Source: Rachycentron canadum (taxonomy: Eukaryota > Chordata > Actinopteri > Carangiformes > Rachycentridae). From it: DNA of 64,000 nt. Position numbers and translations under genes: made by a program. Numbering within the stretch: the first letter of the stretch is position 1; each line of letters begins with the position of its first letter. A model generated the notes under the pieces. That model was not told where the DNA came from and did no database searches. It saw only the letters and a list, made by a program, of their open reading frames with translations. Below, piece by piece: positions 53,440-61,486 of the stretch. The stretch spans positions 10,655,604 through 10,719,603 of the forward strand of contig CM076648.1 in assembly GCA_038496675.1 (NCBI GenBank), in the 5' to 3' direction.

Positions 53440-53570
53440 CACCAAAGCAAGGCTGTGTCCTGTGAATATGTTCGGGCATGAGTAATCATCAGTCTGATGC
53501 CATCTTTGAGCCCAATGGCATGCTTTTGTCTCCTAAATCTTCGAGTTAAATGAAAGCTTGCTGTCATACA
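53440..53570. promoter_or_regulatory. Candidate conserved non-coding element
   Basis: A repeat-free block with GGGCATGAGTAATCATCAG, GCCCAATGGCATGC and CTTCGAGTTAAATGAAAG. Texture-based call only. Confidence 0.28.
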
Positions 53571-54578
53571 CAACCTAGCTTTGAGGAAATAGCGAGATTT
53601 GCTCAAGGGTTGAAAAGAGGTTTTCTAATCTTTGTGTCCTATTTTTCTCTATGTCACAGACCACTTGCAGAACTACAACACACTGGGGAAGGTTTAGCTG
53701 GTTACAGAAATACAGGCCAAACACAGAATTTCACCGGCATTCACCTGCTTTTGGAAACAAAGAGCTGAGGAATTTTTCAAGCTGGGTTAAACTGTAGCCA
53801 CTGCTTGATAAAAGCATTTCATTCTTGATCCCTTAAAATTGCCTGATCACTCCAAATTCTGGTGAGGCAGAACTGTGACTATTGGCCAGGTATCTAAAAT
53901 ATCTTCCTTAGCTCTTTTCTGTAAAAAGGGCCAAATGTACCTAAATGAAGAAGATATAGTTGATGAGCTGAGCTGAATGAGTGTTGGCTTGGTCAGAGTG
54001 AATTAAATTTGCTCATTAATATGGTTGTGTTACAATATTAGGATCATTTTAATAGGACCTACAATAGAATTGTGTTTTCATGTACACCTGAGACACCTGA
54101 GACTTTTGAGCATTGCATGGATGTGAAATTTGAATATCCATAAAGTGTTATTCGGATAAGGTATGCACCACCCCCTCACTGTATGATGAGGTCGCAAGAT
54201 GTTTGTGTACTTTGTCTCAAGTTTAGAAACTCATGTGGACTGAAAATATGTGGTGATGTGAAACCTAAATCTGCACCCTGTGGCAAACTAATATTTGTAT
54301 TAGCTGTTTATGGTGTTGTATGATGTCCTGACAAGCCAAAACTAAAGGAAGACAGCCCATGCTGTGCAGCAGCATGGGAAGACAAGTACAAGGCGTGCAG
54401 CATTTTTTATTGGGGAGTCATGAGTTGACTTTCTCTGCCCAATTCCCATTAAATGCTGTTATATCACACTTAAGAAAGACATTCCAAAGCCCTTTATCCT
54501 TAGTGTTATTGACTGACCTGCTCCCTGGCTGCCAAGTCCACACCTTGCCTTGACATGCTCTCTTCTCTTTATCCCTCT

Positions 54579-54618
54579 GTGTTTGTGTGTGTGTGCGTGT
54601 GAATGCGCGTATGTTCAG
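54579..54618 (+). promoter_or_regulatory. zfhx3: TG-rich 3' splice site region of exon 6
   Basis: The region upstream of the acceptor (TGTTCAG/CAT, cut after 54618) is not a normal polypyrimidine tract. TCTTCTCTTTATCCCTC is followed at 54579-54600 by a TG repeat and then a GC-mixed spacer of about 15 nt. UG repeats next to acceptors bind TDP-43 and CELF-type proteins and can weaken exon inclusion. That consequence is inferred here. Confidence 0.75.
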
Positions 54619-54755
54619 CATTGTCCAGTCACCTGGAACCCCACCAGTCAGATTCCCCAGTCCCCTCCAAGAGGCCCTCTTCACGGTCAGAGACCTCAGA
54701 GAACCCACTGTCCACGAAGCGTCCCAGGACAGCTGAGAAGAACGCTGCAGAGCAG
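54619..54755 (+). CDS. zfhx3: zfhx3 coding exon (likely exon 6): Ser/Pro-rich linker with basic patch
   Basis: Internal exon of 137 nt, entered in phase 1 and left in phase 0. The acceptor is TTCAG/CAT and the donor GCAG/GTGAGT. It encodes about 46 residues: ALSSHLEPHQSDSPVPSKRP, then SETSENPLSTKRPRTAEK and AEQ. The motif SE.xPLS.KRP.TAE matches the vertebrate ZFHX3 linker just before the finger pair that starts MYQCPYC. The two KRP-type basic clusters could serve as nuclear localisation or phosphorylation-regulated sites, as inference. Skipping this exon would shift the frame. Reading through the donor meets a stop at 54807-54809. Confidence 0.9.
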
Positions 54756-55263
54756 GTGAGTTATAAACCAAAGAATTTAGTTCACACTGACGCCTTCAGA
54801 TGTTCATGAAACTCTCATCAAACTCTTTGAGTTAGAGGTTTTTTGCTAAAGGTCATCTCATCTATTACCAGGCCCTCATTATGAGCCTAAAACTTACACA
54901 TCAATTAAAAAAACGAAATGTAAAAATGTATTTCTAATAATTTAGTAACTTAGTTATCTCACTGATCCTTTTTATATTATGCAGGATTTTTTTTTTTCAG
55001 ATCTGCTTTAAATTATTTTAGCCTTTCTGCTGCACTGCTAATTGTGTATGAGGTGGAAAATCAATATAGTATTTGACAGATGAGAGCGCTTTGAAGTGAG
55101 TGCCAAGACTCAGTTACACTCTTGTCTGTGATCAGAGGGACCTGCCTGCTTGAGGGAAGGGGGCTCTCGTCTTCCCCCCTCTTCAAGCAGGCCTACTGTA
55201 CCCACCACACCAATTTCAACCCCCCTACCCCTTCTCTGTTTCTCTGTCTCCACCTTCACCCAG
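54756..55263 (+). other. zfhx3: Short zfhx3 intron between exons 6 and 7
   Basis: 508 bp, from the GTGAGT donor to an acceptor with a C/T-rich tract (CTCTGTCTCCACCTTCACCCAG/ATG). AT-rich in the middle, with a T10 run near 54989. No other feature seen. Confidence 0.93.
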
Positions 55264-55464
55264 ATGTACCAGTGCCCTTACTGCAAGTTCACCAACACAG
55301 ACCTGAATCGTCTCAGAATGCACGTGATGACACAGCACTCTGTCCAGCCTATGTTACGCTGCCCATTATGCCAGGACATGCTCAACAACAAGATCCACCT
55401 GCAGTTCCACCTGACACACCTCCACAGTGTGGCGCCTGACTGTGTTGATAAGCTAATCGCTACA
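55264..55464 (+). CDS. zfhx3: zfhx3 coding exon (likely exon 7): two C2H2 zinc fingers
   Basis: Internal exon of 201 nt, phase 0 at both ends, encoding 67 residues. It starts MYQCPYC. Finger one is at 55273-55338 (C-x2-C-x12-H-x4-H) and finger two at 55360-55425 (RCPLC, C-x2-C-x12-H-x4-H). The linker SVQPML joins them, and the exon ends with SVAPDCVDKLIAT. The sequence is nearly identical to vertebrate ZFHX3 (QHSVQPMLRCPLCQDMLNN as I recall). The donor is TACA/GTAAGT. Although the first codon is ATG, it is an ordinary internal methionine: the upstream exon splices in frame. The exon is symmetric, so skipping it would remove just this finger pair. Confidence 0.95.
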
Positions 55465-55889
55465 GTAAGTTCATGTGTTACATGTGTACAGGGTGGTTGG
55501 AAAAAATGTTTGTAAGCTTGAAGTGTCCATATTAATTTTTATAATTCTCAGTCAGCAATGCATTTGGGTCATTTTCTTTACCAGCCTGCATATTTTAAGG
55601 TATCCTGGAGATGGCCTTTATTTAATTAGATTGCTATGTATTAGCTTGACATGGCAAATACACATTGTTAGATAGAATAGAATAGATAGTAAAATACATA
55701 AGTACCTAGGCAATGCATTATCCAGAGTTAAAATGTCAGGGAATTCAGTAGAAATAAAAGCATAATAGATGAAGAAATGCCCTCTGGGTAAACTGTATTT
55801 ATACAAAGCACCAATCCAAGTTTTGAATCCAGCTTCTCTACCCTCTCTGTTCCATTTTGTGCCTGTCATCACCGCAGTCATTTATAATT

Positions 55890-56340
55890 TGTGTTAGAGA
55901 CAGGGAAACCTCAGTCAGTGGAGGCTGCTCCATGTCCTATAGCCCCAGCATAATGCCACTTGTGCACATTATGGCCAGTCAGAGTTCAGGCAGTGGGTCA
56001 GGTCAAGGACCAGTGTAAGGATTCTGCATTGCTAAGAAGATGAGTCACTCACACTTAATCAATGCCTCACCCTGGAGTGGCTGCCTAAGCTGTATGAATA
56101 ATTGTCATTCCTGTCGTCACTCCTCTAAATTGCCAACATTCAGTCCTTTATCAAATACAAAGAATGTTGTTAATTGTGAAATGGCTGCAGGCAATCCCAT
56201 TGACTCATTGGAAATGATTGGGCCTTTTTAAGATGCATATTTGTCTTCTCTTTTCATTGTCTTAATGCGCCCGTCATCAGAGAGCTTTTTTCCAGTTTGC
56301 CTCTAATCACAGTCATTTGGGGAGGGGAACTCATAATCTG
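55890..56340. promoter_or_regulatory. Candidate conserved non-coding element
   Basis: About 450 bp of repeat-free sequence, the longest such block in this intron. It contains GAATAATTGTCATTCC, GTTGTTAATTGTGAAATGG, CCCATTGACTCATTGG and TTAATGCGCCCGTCATC. Homeodomain-type words alternate with balanced sequence. The enhancer call is by texture and untested. Confidence 0.38.
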
Positions 56341-57295
56341 TTTTGTATTTTTTAATGATTTCAAGATGAGCAGGTCTCTTAGCTCCCAGTTAATTTATTA
56401 CTACACTGACATTCTTGCCATGTCTATGATCACCTGTGTGCGAGTCAAAACAGAGTCTAACATTATGAATATGTTAAAATAATTGTGACACAGATAAATC
56501 GTAGTTTAATGAACAGGTTCACAACTTCATGAAATTCAAGTACAAACAATGTTAATGCTATTATTCTCTACAAATAAGACCAAAATTAAGTTTCATACAA
56601 ACAATTCCTATATATACATAGACAGGGCATGATACCAAACGCACACATTTTTGTGTCATTATTCAGATTCGCTCCTATGTGAAATTAGATGCAAGTGTTT
56701 GTAGCCCGAAACATGCGATTGCTGACTCACAAGTACCGAAGTTAGATTTACATCAGCTGCAATGCACTGGTGCACCCCTTTCCATGAGAGAAAATTGAGA
56801 GAAAACTTTCCTTACTTCCTTTAATGCTCATCAAGGGGAGATAAAAGTTTATTTCCCCCGTTTTCTTGTAAATCCCTGAGCAAATCTTTGTTCTGTTCTA
56901 ACCTGTGAAGCTAAATAGCTTGTTGGACAATCACCACATAAAAAATTGCTATGTCTGCTGCCTAGCCATCTTCACCCCCCATCTAGACAGTAAATGGCAA
57001 GCACATTAGTATGGTAGACAGCAATATTTATTTCTTTTATAGGAGGTAGTAATGTACTGAACCACTACAAGAGAACCATGATAGAACAGAGGTAATATAA
57101 CATACATTAAAGCCAGCACCTTTTTATAACTGGTGAATGCAGATTGAAAAGTACTTTATCCTTTTCACTTGTCTAAGGAGAGGAGCCTAATTAATTCTGA
57201 AATAGGTGACTTTTATTTCTTGCCAAGCATGCATAATGATGCATTCACTCTTCCACCCTTCATCCTTGTTGTCTTTGCTCTGCCACCCCATGTCT

Positions 57296-57395
57296 CTCAT
57301 ATACTACATATACACAGTGTATAGTATGTGTATATATCTATACACGTACACGCACATATATTCTATAGATATAGATTTATATATATATAATAGAC
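57296..57395 (+). repeat. TA/CA-rich simple sequence tract
   Basis: Degenerate TATACACA, GTGTATA and TATATATA units, with a near-palindrome TATACACAGTGTATA around 57309-57323. It could form a cruciform or simply be an eroded microsatellite. Confidence 0.85.
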
Positions 57396-57509
57396 CACCT
57401 TCCCATTTAAGTCAATGGGCAAGTGATATTTTGGGCTCACTGCATATACACTGTATGTATTAGTACACACAGTCCTCCCTCTCTCACTGTCTCATTTCTG
57501 TCTGTATAA

Positions 57510-57630
57510 GATAGGGGTAATGAAAATAATTGTGCTTCATTAATTCTGAGTCTGGCTGGATGATAGCCATTTTGAACCATGTTTGCCAATTAGGCGGTCC
57601 AAATTAAAAGTGACCTTGGGATACTCTGTT
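57510..57630. promoter_or_regulatory. Candidate conserved non-coding element
   Basis: Repeat-free block with GAAAATAATTGTGCTTCATTA, GCCAATTAGGCGG and CTAATCATCTAATGAAG. Clustered TAAT cores. Inference only. Confidence 0.3.
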
Positions 57631-58429
57631 CTTTCCTCTAATCATCTAATGAAGCAGTTGTCTAGAAACAGTCCACTTTGTAATGTAAATCTTTACTGTT
57701 TTTGGTGACTTTCCTGGTGGCATTAATTCTCCACTTTTCATTTTGAAGACAGAGAGAGATAACAAAAAACACAAGGAGACAGATGTTTTCTCCTAAACTT
57801 TTTTCTGCATTCTGATGAAAAGTGTGAACTTGTCTACTTGACCTTGAAACCCCTCTTGCTTGAGGGGGATTTTGTTCCATTTGGATCTAGCCTGTGGGCT
57901 GTATGACATGCTATTAGAGGAGTGATTAGAAAGCATATGGTACAAATAGCAGATTAACCATCAACCATCACGCAGACAGATCTGACAAGGGACTTCCTTT
58001 CAATACAAGTTTCATCAGATGTTTGTTTCAGTAAAAGAAACATGGTTTTTGATAGCTTTGACTTCTGATTATTTTATTATAAAGACATTATATTTACATA
58101 CAATGTATACAATAATTATTCTAAACTTTCCATCTTTGATTTGAATTTGCCTTTATTAGAACAGTGTAGATTGATAGGAAGCATGGAGAGAGAGCCTGGG
58201 GGGAGGTCTTCACAGTTACAGACTTGAACCATAGGTCCACTGAGATGAATTGCTAAATATTTTGCTCCAACTTGTCTCCCTCATTTTAAACGCCTTTTTT
58301 TTTAACTAAGAGTGAAAGGTGGATTGTCTTAAAAGTGTCAAAATCAAGTTAAAATTAAGACTTGTTGTGGTTTAGAAATGAAAAGTAGACGGAGAGTTGT
58401 TAATTAAAATGCAACATGGAGAGTGAAGC

Positions 58430-58560
58430 TGATTATTCTGTTTGTGAAGTTAATTGACAGAAGGTGAAAATGATGGGGTCTTATCTTCCAATCTCACCCA
58501 GTTTCATCTGATTATCATGGTTAAATAGGGATCTGTTAATGAGTGATTCTGATGAACTAC
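58430..58560. promoter_or_regulatory. Candidate conserved non-coding element
   Basis: Repeat-free block with GTTAATTGACAG (TGACAG is a MEIS/TGIF-type core), CTGATTATCATGG and GTTAATGAGTGATTC. The homeobox and MEIS-type words together are suggestive, but no conservation test was possible. Confidence 0.3.
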
Positions 58561-59510
58561 TGGGTTTTGGGGTAAAAAGGTTGAAAGTTGTGGGAGAGCA
58601 GGAGGGATAAACAGAAGTTGCTGTCATTCACACGACTGACACTTCAACCTTTTTAGAGCACAGAGAACCAGGGTTCCTCTGTGCTTCTTCAGTCAATATT
58701 TGTATTATATTATTTGTCCTTGAAATGTTTGAATTAGAAAAGTCAAAAGAAAAAAACATTTTCTTTTTATTTTCAAATTTAAAACACGTACATTTTTTAT
58801 CAGCAGCGAAACTGTTTTTTTATTTATTTTTTAAATTTTTTTTACTGTTTTATTAAAGAGCGCACAGTCTAATTTAACAATTCTTCCTAAATGGAATGAT
58901 TTTTAATTTAAGTGACACAACTTTATTACTGAAATTCTGTAGAAAGCTTTAAGAGTATAGGGTGGTTAGATGGAGTTTACTTACCTTTCCTGTTTATTAC
59001 GGTTGAGTTTTTTTCATTAGTCCTATTCTATTACTTCAGTTTAATAAACCTTTCACCTGGCTTAGATACTGTAGGATATGAGGTCCATCTTTGTAATTGG
59101 CTGCAGCAGAAATACGCACATAACAAAATATAGGACCATGAAACTTGACATTCTGTGAATGGCAAACAAAGTAAATAGTATGGTTATGAATATATTATCT
59201 ACATCTGCACTTGTTTAGTGATTCATATGAGAAGAGTAACAAATAAATAGTAACATAAATAAAATATCATATTTGGATATAATATTTTCCGCATTTAAAC
59301 TTTATTTGTTTTATGATTAGTGTGCTATTTAAAAATGTAATTGGTAGAGTATAAATTATTGATCTGTTTAAACTACTTTCTCTGTAACTACTTTGTGTAT
59401 CCTCTTGTTTGTCTGTAGTTTCCCTGAATCGTTTTAACTAAAATGCAACATTGCATTGTCACTCGACAAGATCATTAACACTACAATTCCTCTGTGCTTT
59501 GTTTTTTCAG

Positions 59511-59634
59511 GTGACAGCAACTGAAGTACTGCCAGCAAGCATGTTCATCCCTGTACCCAGTCCAGACAGAGAGTCCCAGAGCACCCCTCATGCCACAGCC
59601 AATTCTAACTCTGAAGATGCAAAGAAGCAAGTTG
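59511..59634 (+). CDS. zfhx3: zfhx3 coding exon (likely exon 8): short linker
   Basis: Internal exon of 124 nt, entered in phase 0 and left in phase 1. The acceptor is TTTTTTCAG/GTG; the donor GTTG/GTTAGT is weaker than consensus. It encodes about 41 residues beginning VTATEVLPASMFIPVPSPDR and ending SEDAKKQV. It matches the ZFHX3 linker TVT.xE...xxSMF.P...xPDRD and then drifts into a Ser/Thr/Asn-rich tail. No folded domain. The splice phase (1) joins exactly to the next exon to give an Asp codon. Confidence 0.88.
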
Positions 59635-59862
59635 GTTAGTACCTGAATCTGTTAGAAATTTGGAGATAACTATGAAGTAAAGTATTGTGCTTAAACTTTT
59701 TTCTTAAAAGATCAACCCACAGTAGTTTCACCCTTGTGGTCTGTAATGAGAACATTATCACTAGGTTATAATAATACTTATTGATACTACTGTTATAAAA
59801 GATCACTTTGCAAATGTAGGCATCTCATATATTTCTCTTTTCTTTTGTTTTTTTTTTCACAG
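59635..59862 (+). other. zfhx3: Short zfhx3 intron between exons 8 and 9
   Basis: 228 bp, donor GTTAGT, acceptor with a run of T and TTTCACAG/ATG. Nothing else seen. Confidence 0.93.
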
Positions 59863-61451
59863 ATGCATCAGATGCTGATCCAGAGAAGGGGGTATCACTC
59901 CCTACAGAAATAGCAGAAGCTCGCAAGTCACCCCTGGAGGATCAACAGTCAGAGAGAGATGATGCCACAGGATTCCTGTGCTGGAAAAAGGGATGTAATC
60001 AAGTGTTCAAGTCCTCCAATTCCCTTCAGATGCACTTCAATGAAGTTCACAACAAAAGGCCCCAGTTACCTGTTTCAGATCGCCATGTCTACAAGTACCG
60101 CTGTAACCAATGCAGCCTGGCCTTCAAAACTGTAGAAAAACTACAGCTCCATTCACAGTACCATGTGATCAGGGCAGCTACCATGTGCTGCCTTTGCCAG
60201 CGAAGCTTCAGAACACTACAGGCCCTGAAGAAACATCTAGAAACCAGCCACCTGGAGCTGAGTGAAGCTGATATTCAGCAGCTTTACGGGGGCTTATTGA
60301 TGAACGGTGACATTATGATAATGGGTGACCCATCCCTCGGTGAGGAGCATGGAAGTCTGGGTGAAGATGACAAAGAGGGAGATGAAAGTGACCCAGATGA
60401 AAAACAAAGCCCAACAGGCAGTGACTCTGGCTCACTGCAGGAAGATTCTGGATCTGAACCTAAACGTGCTTTGCCATTCAGAAAGGGCCCCAACTTTACT
60501 ATGGAGAAATTCTTGGATCCATCTCGTCCTTTCAAGTGCACTGTATGCAAAGAATCTTTTACACAGAAGAACATTCTTCTGGTTCACTACAACTCTGTCT
60601 CCCACCTACACAAGGTGAAGCGGGCTCTTCAGGAGTCCACTACTGGTCAGCCTGAGCCTACCAGCAGCCCCGACAACAAGCCATTCAAATGCAGCACTTG
60701 TAATGTGGCATATAGCCAGAGTTCTACTCTGGAGATCCACATGCGCTCTGTTCTACACCAGACCAAAGCTAGGGCAGCCAAACTTGAAGCAGCAGGAGGG
60801 ATCACTAGCTCTGCAAGTACTCCTGGATTAAGTGGAGGTGGGTCTGGCATCAGCAATTCAACATCTAGTCCAAGCCCAGCAACAAACTCAACAACTAGCT
60901 CGACTAACCACAGTTCCTCTGGGTCTCAAACAACTCAGAGTATTCTTGGAGGAAACCACATGAGCCAGACTCATGGCATTGAAAGCCAGGGGAATTCTTC
61001 AGTGAGCTGCCATTCCTCACCATCTGAGAACAATGAGGTGAAAAAGACTAAATTTACAGACATGCTGTCAGGGAGGGGGCAACAACAACAGCTTCAGCAG
61101 CAGCAGCAGTTAGCTCAGGCTCAAGCCCAAGCTCAAGCTCAGCTTCAGCAAGAGCTCCAGCAGCAGGCTGCTCTATTACAATCACAGCTATTCAACCCAG
61201 CACTTCTGCAGCACTTCCCAATGACAACGGATGCACTTCTCCCCCTGCAACAACAGCAGTTGCTATTCCCTTTCTACATCCCTGGAGCAGAATTTCAGCT
61301 GAACCCAGAGATCAACATCAGTAACTCAGCACTTGGTCTAGCAGGATCATCCACCTCCTCACTGCTGGAAGATCTAAAAAACTCAGCTCAGCAGGCCCAG
61401 CAGAGTTGCTTACAGCAGCAGTTGATGCACCACCATCTTCAGCAGCAACAT

Positions 61452-61486
<35 letters not shown>

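Larger units (their letters stand above)
45005..54618 (+). other. zfhx3: zfhx3 intron between exons 5 and 6
   Basis: 9.6 kb with no supportable coding sequence; the longest frame, 143 codons on the minus strand at 45244-45675, has no domain. A pyrimidine-rich microsatellite (TCTC/CTTT) lies at 51261-51312 and a short CA repeat near 51870-51888. Complex blocks at 52760-52960 and 53440-53570 look like conserved non-coding sequence. The intron ends in a TG-rich acceptor region, listed separately. Confidence 0.85.
55465..59510 (+). other. zfhx3: zfhx3 intron between exons 7 and 8
   Basis: 4.0 kb without coding signal. A TA/CA-rich tract lies at 57296-57395. Repeat-free blocks at 55890-56340, 57510-57630 and 58430-58560 look like conserved non-coding sequence. 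It ends at the acceptor TTTTTTCAG/GTG. Confidence 0.88.
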
